The notes under the pieces were generated by a model. That model was not told where the DNA came from. It saw only the letters and a program-made list of their open reading frames with translations, and made no database searches. The translations under genes were made by a program, and so were the position numbers. Of a stretch of DNA of 64,000 nt, positions 12,680 to 26,527 are shown one piece after another. Positions within the stretch are counted from its first letter, which is position 1; each line of letters starts with the position of its first letter. Source of the stretch: Eulemur rufifrons (Eukaryota; Chordata; Mammalia; Primates; Lemuridae); assembly GCF_041146395.1 (NCBI RefSeq), contig NC_090989.1, forward strand, positions 221,434,843 to 221,498,842, read 5' to 3'.

Positions 12680-12995
12680 TTGAGACAGAGTCTCACTTTG
12701 TTGCCCAGGCTAGAGTGAGTGCCGTGGCGTCAGCTTAGCTCACAGCAACCTCAGACTCCTCGGCTTAAGCGATCCTACTGCCTCAGCCTCCCGAGTAGCT
12801 GGGACTACAGGCATGCGCCACTATGCCCGGCTAATTTTTTCTATATAGATTTTTAGTTGTCCATATAATGTCTTTCTATTTTTAGTAGAGACGGGGTCTC
12901 GCTCAGGCTGGTCTCGAACTCCTGACCTTGAGCAATCCACCCGCCTCGGCCTCCCAGAGTGCTAGGATTACAGGCGTGAGCCACCGCGCCCGGCC
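12634..12995 (-). mobile_element. Lemur-type Alu with very long poly(A) tail, minus strand
   Basis: An inverted Alu whose tail is a 47-T run (12632-12678), the longest homopolymer I noticed in the window. The target duplication GATCACAGCATCTT is at 12620-12633 and 12996-13009. The right arm reads 'ggtctcgctcaggctggtct', lacking the six bases TCTTGC found between these words in sister copies. The long pure tail suggests youth. Confidence 0.97.
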
Positions 12996-13009
12996 GATCA
13001 CAGCATCTT

Positions 13010-14455
13010 GACTAGCCAATGAGGTAGGGGTATTCTTAAAAAGAAGTTCTTAGGCATTTATAAAGCAAAGTAAAAGAGGATAATCAAATTATAAAAAGTT
13101 ATTTTTTAGTGGTTATTCTTTAAATAAAATGCTAAGAGCATTGGAAATTGGTCAAATGCTGATCATACTTTAAAAACAAAGAGGAAAAATCCATTAGAAA
13201 GCCCTGATACAGAGTGTATTAAAGGGCAAAACCTGAGTACAGGCATTAATTAAGTCCATTTTGGCATTACAAGGTAAGATACTGATCCCCCAAAGTGCCA
13301 AGCTTTCTTCCTGGGAGAAATCTTACCAAAGACAAAGTTTAAACAGAAAACAACAGTACTCTATCCTTTCTTTTCAGTATAAGTTAATCTGCTTCTTCTT
13401 TTAACCCAGTTCTCATCATTTCACACACAAAGATTAATAATTTCAGTAGATAGCATATCCAGTAACATATTTAAATGAAATTAGCAGTCAGCTTACCAAC
13501 TGTGCCAGAGAAACACTCCTTTAGTAACAGAATGCTAAACTAGAAAATGCCTAGATAATAGATTTCAGCACCATCCCAATGTTAGATTTGTTTCAAAATG
13601 CACACACCCCCTAAATTCATATAAACCTAGGAAATTTACCCATGATTTCATCTTCATCTACGTCAAAATCAAAGTTCTGTGTTCTAATTACCCTTTCTGT
13701 GTGTCAGAAATAAGGAATACTTGAAATATCCATCCAATTAATTTAATACGACACGCATGTTCCATGTGGGACCGGCAGGGGTATCAATCAAGCATGTTTT
13801 TTGTCTAAAATATGTATTTTGAACACACTGTACCTATTATTTGATGAAGACTAAACCACAAATTTATTTTACCAATTCGTATTGCTAAATACACTAAAAA
13901 AGTCCTTGCAGGTTTTTCTGAGGTTTGAATCATGTTCATCTTTTCACCAGAGGCTGTTTTGTCCAGTTTGTTTAATTCTGAGGTGGCTCAGCATTTGAAC
14001 ATATCAGAGCACCACTTTGCACTCATTGTGGCTCAGTGAGAAGGGATGATTTTTATGCAAAGAGGGAATGATAGAAGGTTCTTTGCTTCTGAGGTTTGCC
14101 CATGAATACCCCATACCTGGAGATAATCTTAGATCCCTGGGATGTGTTAATTGTTCTTAAAAACATCATCACCACAACCACAGCCTACTCTTCAGGATCC
14201 ATCATTCCTATCTGCTCTCTCAAATACACAGTTTCAGTCAACTATTATATATAAATCTATAGAATTAAAAATGTAGTCTGGTGGCTTCTAATAATGAAAT
14301 GCAAACAGATAATAATGAAAGAACTAGGTCCTAATGCAAAGATTGTGTCTCAATGCATCGAACACTGTTGTAATCTTTTGGACATAGTGTAATTTTTTTC
14401 AGATTGCCACACCAGGGAAATGGAGTTTCAAAACAAGGTACTTAGGAAAAAGAAA
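13010..14455. other. Unique AT-rich sequence
   Basis: No repeat family or exon is recognised over this 1.4 kb. Confidence 0.45.
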
Positions 14456-14778
14456 TCAGCCAGGAATGGTGGCTCATGCCTTTAATCCCAGTGCTTTGGG
14501 AGGCCCAGGCAGGAGGATTGCTTGAGCCTAGGAGTTTGAGACCAGCCTGAGCAACAGAAGGAGACCTCGTTCTACAAAAAGTAGAAAAATCAGCCGGGTG
14601 TGGTGGTGCACACCTGTAGTCCCAGCTACTTGAGAGGCTGAGGCAGGAGGTTCACTTAGCCCAGTAGTTTGAGGTTGCCGTGAGCTATGATGACACTACT
14701 GCACTCTAGCCCGGGCAACAGACTGAGACACCATTAAAAAAAAAAAAAAGAAAGAAAAAAAAAATAAAAAGAAAGAAA
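14456..14778 (+). mobile_element. Alu SINE (older J-like), plus strand
   Basis: A dimeric Alu beginning 'cagccaggaatggtggctca' and ending in a worn A-rich tail with G and T interruptions. Its inter-arm region is the plain 'ctacaaaaagtagaaaaatc' type without the lemur spacer. Confidence 0.93.
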
Positions 14779-15780
14779 ATTGTTTGAAAAATAGCAGAAA
14801 TTTAAGGATTCTGTGACAGGAAAAATTGAGGAAACTTTTAAAATGTGGCTCTGCATGTGTAATGTAATATTCAGATTTATAATTAGACTCCTTAGAAATT
14901 GAAGCACACAGGTTTGAGGCCTGGAAAAATGAACGAGAGTGATTATGGGCAGATGAATAGCCTGCAGAAATATCTCAGAAAGTAATACATTGACATCAAG
15001 TCCCAGAGTCCCCATGCAAACTCCCAGTTATGAAGAATTTGAAGAGTAGATAAATGTCCCCAAATACATTTTTAGAGGAATAATAAAAACAAAACAATTT
15101 TTTGCCTTCTTTATTTCAGATCAGTGTGAAGCCTGCTAAATAGAAATTACTAGTCTAGAAAACAAAAGAGTTAGAGTTGGCACTAAGATGTAATTTTTCC
15201 ACGAAGCTCTTCAGAATTCAGAATTGACCTAGTGGAATGTCAGCTACTGTTTACGACCGTACATAGCTGTGACAGTACATAAATAATAAATGTCTGCTTC
15301 ATTTTATACCTAAGAGCCTGAGATGCTGTGATGATCTTAGAAATATTGACTCTTTCTCATTGGCAGTTATGTGAAGGTTTTGCCTGACCAATCAAGGTAG
15401 AAATCAACATTCTTCCTCAGGAAACACTACATTCATGCCACTAAGTTCACTTAAGGCATAAGACATTGAATTCATGACACTAAGGTTTTTTTTTGGGCTA
15501 CAAGAAAAAACAAGTCAGGTTTGCTATATTCTGTTTGTTTGGAGGGTTCATTAAAATTCTCAGATGAGGTTTGACTTTGTATGTATAAAAGCACGAATAC
15601 TATTTAGCAGTCATGTTATTCCTATATTTTAGAGTATGTGATAATTGCTTAAAAGTATCAGCCAGGCTACTGATGCTACTCTGAGTTTAAAACAGAGGCC
15701 GTTTAATGCCAGCGTGGCCACAAAGGTGATAGAAAAACTAAGAAACCAAGTGAGAACCACCTAAGGATTAATAGCAGTAG
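14779..15780. other. Unique sequence
   Basis: No recognisable repeat or gene. Confidence 0.4.
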
Positions 15781-15784
15781 GAAG

Positions 15785-16280
15785 CCAGTACCATTCGCTT
15801 TAGTTATCTACTGCTATGTTACAAAGGATCCCTAAACTCAGTGAATTAAAACAACAAAATACTATTACCTCACATAGTTTCTGAGGGTCAAGAATGTAGG
15901 CGTGGATTAGATGGGTTTCTCTGGCTCAAAATCTCTCATGAGGTTGTCGTCAAGCTCCCTACTGGGGCTGCAGCCTCACCTACAGGTGCTTGAGCAGGGC
16001 AAGTGATCTGGTCCCAGGCTTACTCTGGTGATGGTTGGTAGACTTTGACCCCTTGCCCTGTGAGCTTCTCCACAGGGTAGCCTGATGTCATGGCAACTGG
16101 CTTCCCCAAAGCAAGTAGTCTAAAACTATAAGAGAAAAACTCAAGACAGAGCCCCATCTTTTAATATCTGAACTGATTTTCCATTGCTTCTGCCATTTTC
16201 TAATTTGTGATAAGTGAGTCACCAAATCCAGCCCACACTGACAGGATAACACCAGGGTGTGAATACCAGATGGTGGGCAT
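15785..16280 (-). repeat. Older LTR-like repeat, left part of a split element
   Basis: It reads 'ttagttatctactgctatgt', 'agtttctgagggtcaagaat', 'ctccacagggtagcctgatg' and then 'ggtgtgaataccagatggtg'. The matching continuation, 'catcattggaggccatctta', appears after 16730, so this element was interrupted by the LTR at 16281-16724. The exact family is uncertain; it is probably an old MaLR-type LTR. Confidence 0.6.
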
Positions 16281-16724
16281 ATCAGTTTGTTAAGGCTGCC
16301 GTAACAAAGCACCACAAACCAAGTGGTGCAACAGAAAGTTATTGTCTCAGTTCTGGAGGCTGAAAGTTCAAGTTTGGGGTGTTGGCAGCATTGGTTCCTT
16401 CTGGGGGGGGGTGTGAGGGAGACTGTTCCATGCCTCTCTTCTAGCTTCTGGTGATTTGCTGCCAATCGTTCGCATTCCTTAGCTTGTCGATGCATCAGCC
16501 CGTTCTCTGCCTCATTCACATGACATTCTCCCTGTGTGCACATTGTCTCTGTGTCCAAATTTCTCCTTTTTAGAAGAACAGCAGTCATATTGGATTAGGG
16601 CCCACCCTATTGATCTTATGTGAGTACATCTGTATAGACCCTATTTTCAAATATGGTCACTTTCACAGGCCCTGGGAGTTAGGACTTCAACATATCTTTT
16701 TGGGGGGATACAGTTTAGGCTGTA
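16281..16724 (-). mobile_element. MLT1-type LTR nested in an older repeat
   Basis: An antisense MLT1-like LTR ('taaggctgccgtaacaaagc', 'gttctggaggctgaaagttc', 'ggattagggcccaccctatt'). It is bracketed by the 5-bp direct repeat GGCAT (16276-16280 and 16725-16729), the duplication length expected for MaLR integration. A long antisense open frame through it (16088-16588) is a by-product of the repeat. Confidence 0.75.
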
Positions 16725-16729
16725 GGCAT

Positions 16730-17040
16730 GAACATCATTGGAGGCCATCTTAGAAGCTGACCACCATGCAACGTTAGTCTGCAAGACAATGGGAGGAGGC
16801 AGTGTTAAGGAGCCTAGTGGATGGCGTCACCTGGTGGAACCTAGCGCCATGGTAGGCTGTCTGGCTGGAGCTGCAGCCATGGAGAAGACTCGATTGCTGC
16901 CAGAAATGCTACAAGAGCAGAGAGAAAATGGGAGAATAGCCCGATTTCCTCCCTCCAATGCCCCATCCCAAAGTATGCAGTCCAATTCCCTCGCTGGAAG
17001 TCAGTCAACAAGGTAAAATCTTCAGCAGGGGGTCCCAGGG
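16730..17040 (-). repeat. Right part of the split older repeat
   Basis: It resumes with 'catcattggaggccatctta' and 'gaagctgacc', which follow the left part in the intact family. The stretch to about 17040 ('cctccaatgccccatcccaa', 'cgctggaagtcagtcaacaa') also looks repeat-derived but is less certain. Confidence 0.5.
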
Positions 17041-17655
17041 TGCTTTAGTGAGCTCATGGAGATATGCAGGATATTTTAAACTTTTTGAGGTTAACACAGT
17101 ATTACTTGATATCTGTTGGATGCTAGCTCAGGTTCTAACATTAGATTGCGCTACATTCGTTTTTCATGTTTTACAGTTCCTGTGATCTAACTACTTTAGG
17201 TCATGGAACTTTAGTAAATGGAATTGGGCATATCCATGCCTAGAGAAGATGTTAAAAAATTTCTAAGACTCTAAGTGAACTAAGCAAGTTTGAGAACCCC
17301 TGACATTAGGCATTATTTCTGTTATTACCCATCATGGCCTTATGGATAGAGCATACCTGGGGAGGTTAGTCCTTGACAGCTAACTACCTGCCCACCGTGG
17401 TCCCATTTTCACCTAAGAATTACTGAACTCAAGGTTGTGCTCTGAGAATCGTGCAGAGGGAAGAATATAAAGAGAATAAAAGTCTTTCCTGAAAAACTCA
17501 AAGTAACATTTGTGGATCCTGGAGAGTGGTGCTTTCAGACTTAAGTGATTCATTTGCGAAGGCTGCTGTTTGAAAGGAAGAAAAATCTGGAGGCGTGTAT
17601 ATACGTATGTTGTAGCCAAACTGAATAGCTCTCAGCTCCTTACATATCACATGTT
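17041..17655. other. Unique sequence
   Basis: No gene or repeat is recognised. Confidence 0.4.
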
Positions 17656-18030
17656 CATGGGCAGCTCCAGCCTTTGCACCTGCTGTGCTTACTGCCAGAG
17701 CCGTCTTCCTCCTCTCCCCACCTGTCCCCCTCCACCCAAGGGCTGATTTTCCCTTTAGGCTTAGGCAAGAGCTCGCTTACTCCAGGAAGGTTTCCTTTAT
17801 CCCCAAGACTGGTTCGGTGGCCCTTCTGGGTTCACGCATAGCTGCTGGTGCCCTCCCATTATTATGATGACTGCACTGGAGCACAAAGTCTCTTTATGTC
17901 TCTCTATGTCTCTTTCTCACTGGTTTGTAAGCTCCGTGTGCAAAGGAGTCATTTCTGTCATGTCATCACTGTATCTGTAGTGCCTACTACAGAGGCTGAC
18001 ACATAGGCGCTCAATAACTAAGGAATGATC
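17656..18030 (+). repeat. LINE-2 3' end, plus strand
   Basis: 'cctttgcacctgctgtgctt', a proline/serine-like codon stretch, and 'gtttgtaagctccgtgtgca' with 'acacataggcgctcaataac' at the end follow L2 ORF and 3' end order. Confidence 0.75.
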
Positions 18031-18290
18031 GTCTGTTTTTGAATCAGATTAAAAAGGAGAGGTTAGAGTTTTCATTCCAGTGAGCCTGAGGTGGATGATT
18101 CTATCAGTGATGAAATATCTTATGTTATAGTTCTCGAGCACACTAAAACAGGCAATGGTACTTTAATAGGAAATTCAGTTTAACAAGATCCACATGTTCA
18201 TGTTATGGCTCAAATATGCCTAAGTGAAACTTTATTTATAGTGGACTATTGTGCCCTTAGTTGTCTTTTCACAGACACTCAGCAATTTCT

Positions 18291-18625
18291 TTTCTTTTCT
18301 TTCTTTCTTTTTTTTTTTTTTTTTGAGACAGAGTCTCATTCTGTTGCCTGGGCTAGAGTGCCGTGGCATCAGCCTAGCTCACAGCAACCTCAAACTCCTG
18401 GGCTCAAATGATTCTCTTGCCTCAGCCTCCCGGGCAGCAGGGCACGCGCCACCATGCCCTGCTAATTTTTCCTATTTTTAGTTTTTTGGCTAATTTTTTT
18501 CTATTTATAGTAGAGACAGGGTCTCGCTCTTGCTCAGGCTGGTCTTGAACTCCTGAGCTCAAACAATCCTCCCGCCTTGGCCTCCCAGAGTGCTAGGATT
18601 ACAGGTGTGAGCCACCGCGCCCGGC
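18291..18625 (-). mobile_element. Alu SINE, minus strand, rearranged spacer
   Basis: An inverted Alu with the target duplication CAGCAATTTCT (18280-18290 and 18626-18636). The inter-arm region is duplicated: 'gctaatttttcctattttta' is followed again by 'gctaatttttttctatttat', so part of the left/right arm junction is present twice. The left arm also lacks the usual 'gtagctgggactaca' segment. Confidence 0.93.
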
Positions 18626-18636
18626 CAGCAATTTCT

Positions 18637-19795
18637 AGTTGATGTCTTAAGTCTCCTTCATGTTAACTCAGTCTGTTTGGGGAAAGAAAAGTCTAAGTCT
18701 CTTTTTTCTGGAGGGGGTGATCTAACTTTGGGTGATTTAAGTGCCTTTTACTATGAGGAGGGGAGCATCTGCTCTATGGCCATCTTCTCACACTTTGCCC
18801 CTGCTGTGATGCGGCTTGTCCTGCCTGGCCACTGGGGATCCCATCTTGGTGCCTGTCTGGTTCCTGGGCATTAGCTGGCACCCTGATGAATGAAGTCTAT
18901 GTCCAGGTCCTGCCATGCCTATATCTGGAGGGCCTTACATTGTGCATCTCCCTCATCTCAAACTTGGATCTCTTCTGCTTCACAAGATCTTTTAGTCTCT
19001 AGAAAGCTCAAAAAAACCTCAGCTGCCTTCTTTGCACCATCTCAGAGTGTGTATGTCTCTCAGGCTCCCATATGTCCATGCACAAATGCTATTTTTGTTA
19101 CCCAAGCATTGTGTCCCTACGTTGCCAGGCTGAAAGCCCGGCCCCCTTGAGGCTGCTTACACTCTTTTCAGGATAGTCCCTGGAAAGCCAGGCCCAGCTG
19201 ACTTTCTGTTATTCCACCAAGCCTCCTTGGGGGTCCTATTATTTCACATTCCCCACAGCCAAGACCCAGGGAAATGGGGTGTTGAAACCTGTCTCAGTGA
19301 CGCAGGTAGCATGTAAACCTCGGTCTTGCATCTTCTAAGCTCTTCTCTTTCTTCTATATTTATGACTTAATTTTTATACTCTCTGAGCTCAGTCCTCTAA
19401 GCTTCCCCCCCACCCCAATTCAAAACATAATTTTCTTTCTCCTTGGTGCCTAGCTCTGACTAATCAAAAGAAAGCATTTGGCTTTTGGAGTATTATTTTT
19501 CCTCCGGGTATAAAAACATTTTATTTGAAACTCAATGCCAAGTTGTGACTTCTTTGTTGAAGGAGGTATCTGCCCTCCCCTTATGCAGGAACTGAGCCTC
19601 CTGTTCGTAGCCCAGCTTCACTGGGGGGGAAGGATAACAAGTTCAAAGAGGAGAGGTGGGTGAGGGCAGGCAGGGAGGGAAATCCAATATTCCCAAATAT
19701 TATCCTGTTACATTTGTAGTAATAACTTATATTGCATTTGTGTTATATTTATATAAAATTTTATAGTGTACTGAATGCTTTCATGTATATCATCT
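18637..19795. other. Unique sequence, moderately GC-rich in parts
   Basis: No exon is supported. Open frames at 18677-18874 and 18890-19150 are short with no recognised domain. Confidence 0.4.
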
Positions 19796-19797
19796 TG

Positions 19798-20005
19798 AAG
19801 CAGTATAGAATCATGGTTCAAAGTGGTCATGGTTCAGCCACTCACCAGTGATGTGATGTCAGATGAACTAATTTAACTTTCTTCATCTGTCACATGAAGA
19901 TAAAGGGGTATGATAACAGTACCATACTCATTAAACTGCAATCAGTGTTGAATAAGACTTCATCAGTCTCATAAATTTAGTATATTGTCCAGTACACATT
20001 ATTTA
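19798..20005 (+). repeat. MIR SINE, plus strand
   Basis: The core reads 'gtatagaatcatggttcaaa', 'gttcagccactcaccagtga' and 'tttcttcatctgtcacatga', then 'ataacagtacc', in MIR order. Confidence 0.65.
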
Positions 20006-20880
20006 TAATTGGCATGACTTTTACTTCAAGAAATAGGAGAGTACAAATAAGAGCCACGCTACTGTTTCTTAAACCAGTATTAATCTCTTTGGAGCCTGCC
20101 TTCTGTTAGATTTGTTGAAACTCCATCCTTAGTTCTGGATTTCCTTCCTTTTGTCTAGAGTTGGGTAAAAAAAATGGGGGTCTTTAATTGCTAAGATATT
20201 TGGCAGTTAATGGCATCACTATATGGTCATTTCTACATGATGCTGTGCTGCTTCTAGGTGAGGCAGGACTTGGGGACTTTGTTGATGGATGCTGGGAGCC
20301 TGGGAGTCGCTAGCCCAGCTTTTCTATGTCGGGGGCAGGGAGCAGGGGACAATTCCAACTTTCACTAAACCTGCAACCCTACAGATGTCTCTCTGTCTCT
20401 GCCTCCCCACCGGATAACACTCCTTTTCTCCCTCCTCCTCTGGGCACACTTTGGAAACAAAAGCTAGTAGGGGGTATTGATGTTGGAACCTTTCTGTGGG
20501 GCACTTCTGGTGTTTAAGCAAAGGCCTGCTACAGCAAAAACATAGCACACCTTAATATCTCAATAAATTATCCTGCTATGCATTCAATAAGTAGGAGCAG
20601 TTATTATAATTATGCCATAATATAATGGAAAAATAAAAAATTTGAATTACATCTTAATCATTTAAGCTAAATTGAATGAAAGTTTAGAAATGAATACTTT
20701 GATAATATTGAAAATGAGCATAAAACATCAGACTTAACAGAATTGTAAAATTTCTATCAGGCTAGTGGTTGGTAGAAAAAGGATCAGTCCAACAGTGAAT
20801 ATTTGAGTGGTTTTAGGAGTTCACTCTAGTAATTGGAATGAGTTTAGAAATAGGAACCTGGAATGAGCTTAGAACTTAAA
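20006..20880. other. Unique sequence
   Basis: No gene is supported. An open frame antisense near 20324-20548 is short and unrecognised. Confidence 0.4.
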
Positions 20881-20899
20881 GCTATTATGTTTCTGCATG

Positions 20900-21840
20900 A
20901 TGATTAAACATGGAAATGCAAATAAATACGCAAACAAATAAAAATTTGCAAGAAAGCCTAGACAATATATAGAGGTGGAAGAGAACTTTATAATCAAGAC
21001 TGGAAACTCAGAACATATAAAAAAATATAGATATATTTATCAAAAGTTAAAAACAATTCTGATATATAAACAGTCAAAAATAAGTGATGGTTTTAGAAAA
21101 AGTATTGATGAAACAAATAACAAAGAGTTTATATACATAATCATACATAGAGTACTATGTATAAAGATAAGTCATTAGAAAAATTAGAAAAGCATGTGTT
21201 CAATAAACACACAAAAAGTTGACTCGATTTGTCAATTTACTGGCATTAGAATGACAAAATTAAACAAACATACAAAAATGTAAAGGACTGTCTTGGGTGA
21301 CAAACACTAAGAGTACATTCATACATCAATGATGGGATTTGTTACATATCTTTAGAAAGAGGTATGGCAATACCTACTAAAATTAAATAAAAAAATCAAA
21401 ATTAAAAAATATATATATCTGGTGGCCTAGCATTTCACTTATAGAAATGTATTCCATAGAAATAAAAAACCAACTACAAATGCAAATATATACAAGGATA
21501 TTAATTGCCACATTGTGATAGTTAAATAAATTATGACATATTCACAGCATGGAACTTATGCATATATTAAAAGGAGTGAACTAGAGCTATATTAGTCAGT
21601 GTAGAGAAATTTCCATGAAATACTGTTGAGCAAACAGTAGATTTAGAGAAATGTGTATAACATGATCCAATTTTTATAAAGCAATAACAATTCTCTCATA
21701 TAAGGGTATGTATGTGTGTGTATGTGATTAGAGAGATACTAGGTTTTAACATGTGTTACTGGGGAGGGAGGGTGATGAGGATGGGGGAAAGGAAAGATGA
21801 TGGATAGAAGTGAGGAAAAAATACCTGAACTAAAAAGCAG
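20900..21840 (+). mobile_element. Ancient L1/HAL1-like LINE segment, plus strand
   Basis: Words such as 'ctagcatttcacttatagaa', 'tatacaaggatattaattgc', 'aataaattatgacatattca', 'gcatggaacttatgcatata' and 'ttaaaaggagtgaactagag' match the 3' part of old L1/HAL1 ORF2 in order, with many stops. The boundaries are vague because the DNA is very AT-rich. Confidence 0.6.
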
Positions 21841-21974
21841 ATGTACAATCCCCTGCCACACACAAATTAGGGGAGAAAAGATAAATATGTGAATGGCCCA
21901 TGATATTCTGTCAAGTTTCAGTTTACAGATCAATTTGTATAGTATGATTTTTAACTTTGTTAAAACAAATCATC

Positions 21975-22075
21975 ACCTGTATATGTATGTATGTTTCTAC
22001 ATTTATGTGTATATATATTTCTACATATATGTATATATATGCACACACATATATGCAAGGATGTACAAAAGTATA
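21975..22075. repeat. Imperfect TATG/TA microsatellite
   Basis: A run of TATATG, TATGT and CACACA units. The interruptions suggest an old, decayed tract. Confidence 0.8.
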
Positions 22076-22084
22076 TGCTAGACT

Positions 22085-25024
<2,940 letters not shown>

Positions 25025-25032
25025 CTTAGCAA

Positions 25033-25235
25033 GTACAAAGCATGATATCATAGAAAGAACACAGCTCTGGATCATAGGAGACTTAGGTTCATTCCCCTTG
25101 TCCTAGTGACATGCGATGGGCCATCAAGCAAGTCACACAGCCTTTGGGGGCTTCACTGACCTGAAATGTGAAATGAGGGCCGCTTAAAGACCTCTTTAAG
25201 GTCTTGCTACTAACACCTTTTACTAACGGTGAAGT
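25033..25235 (+). repeat. MIR SINE, plus strand
   Basis: 'gaaagaacacagctctggat', 'tcaagcaagtcacacagcct' and 'ttcactgacctgaaatgtga' follow MIR order. Confidence 0.7.
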
Positions 25236-25239
25236 TTAT

Positions 25240-25680
25240 TGCTACAGGATTTTTAGCCATTTCAAATATACTGCATATTATCACCACATATTTTAATCTG
25301 CCCCACTCATTTTGTTTTTGTTATCATTCTCCTCAACTCTCCAAAAAAAAAAAAAATTAAGAAGTCCATTAAAATCAGCATCCTTAGAGTTTAAACCAAG
25401 AAAGCAGGACGAGGTCGAAGGACCAGTGCTGAAAGGTGCTTAAGAAAAATCGTGTGCAGATTGTCATTATCTGTTAGAAATTTCACTGTAAAACTGGGAA
25501 GCAAAATAAAACTAAGGTCAAAAAGAGAGAAAATAGGAATTTTACTTTCTGGAACGTTTTTAGGAATGTGAAACATGAGTTAGATGGGATTCCTGTCCTT
25601 ATTTCTGGAGCACTACACAACGCAGGGAAACAGAACAAACTCTTGGCATCTCTGGAGAGAACTGCGCACGCTCCCAAGGT
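25240..25680. other. Unique sequence upstream of the CRE
   Basis: No repeat apart from a 13-A run at about 25343-25356. This begins a long repeat-poor stretch. Confidence 0.5.
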
Positions 25681-25687
25681 GAGGTTT

Positions 25688-25695
25688 TGACGTCA
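25688..25695 (+). promoter_or_regulatory. Consensus cAMP-response element
   Basis: A perfect palindromic TGACGTCA, the full CREB/ATF site. It contains a CpG in a CpG-poor region and lies 274 bp upstream of the TATA-like box at 25962. Chance occurrence is possible, but the context of other core-promoter-like motifs makes it worth noting. Confidence 0.55.
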
Positions 25696-25929
25696 CAGGC
25701 AGCACCTTCTCATGACCACAGGCTGCTGGTGATTTAGCTGATTCGCCTTAGCGGTGTGCACTTACTTATGCTTAAACCAGCAAAGTGAACAATGATGAAG
25801 CCACCAACTGTCTTATTGTATTTTGTCACTATTATGAAGCATCATAGTTCATATTTAGTGCAAGTAATGAGCTTTGGTGAGGCAAAGCCCCACGCTGCGC
25901 AGGGCGAGTGGTATATTCCCTCCTGATCC

Positions 25930-26030
25930 CGCAAGGCGCTGTAAACAAAGGAGACTTGGGCTATAAATAGGACCTGGGTCAGGAAATGTTTCATGCAAGT
26001 ATTAATAATGCACTACACAGACAGTCTAAG
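25930..26030 (+). promoter_or_regulatory. Candidate TATA promoter and short first exon
   Basis: A forkhead-type site, GTAAACAAAG, lies at 25941-25950. A strong TATA box, TATAAATA, lies at 25962-25969. A start is expected near 25992-25995, where 'tttcatg' gives a weak initiator. A splice donor AAG/GTGAGG follows at 26030/26031, so a noncoding first exon of about 39 bases is possible. An ATG at 25987 is open to the donor (15 codons) but lies upstream of the predicted start. The gene, if any, is not recognised. This is inference from motifs alone. Confidence 0.4.
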
Positions 26031-26180
26031 GTGAGGATTGCGGTAATTATCATCTAGCTAGGATAACCAATGAAATCCTGAGGAAACCAAGAAATGACTT
26101 CCTTTGCTTTAGGCGGCAGTTGGTGTGACCGGATGAAGGATTCTTTATTCATTTAATTTTCCCCTTTTGCACTGATTTAG

Positions 26181-26527
26181 CTCCACAGTTGACACAGGGG
26201 CATGTGGCTTCTCTAGGAGTCAGCCCTTGGAGCACAGGGGTTAGCTGTCATTTGCAAACTCACCGCCGACTGGAAGCCAAGCTAGGAGACAGACAGAGCT
26301 GCCAAAGCCAATCACTACAACCTGTGGCAGCCTCCCCTGCCTGGGCTCGCCCACTGCCCCCGGAGTGGGGTCCCTCCCCCACAGTCCTACCCGGCGTGGC
26401 TGGCTGCAGCTCTCCGTGCACCTGTCGCACCTCCTGGTTTTGGCAGAATGAAGTGAGGAGACAGCTGGAGTCATTATAGTTCATCTGTTTGAAGGTTGCC
26501 CAAATGAAAAACAAACAAACAAATCTG
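26181..26527 (+). other. Candidate second exon, GC-rich, unrecognised
   Basis: A pyrimidine-rich tract (ttttccccttttgc, 26157-26170) precedes an AG at 26179-26180, with another at 26187-26188. A good donor, CTG/GTGAGT, lies at 26527/26528. The 340-base interval between them is clearly more GC-rich than its surroundings and lacks any repeat I know. No coding frame in it is recognised, so it could be 5' UTR, a noncoding RNA exon, or chance. Confidence 0.3.

Noticed and set aside
16088..16588. Antisense open frame of 166 codons
   Set aside because: It runs through two repeat-derived segments (an older LTR-like element and an MLT1-type LTR) and matches no protein I know.
26189..26479. Open frame across the GC-rich candidate exon
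   Set aside because: No ATG-led, recognisable protein. Frames are open on both strands, as expected from GC richness; not called coding.
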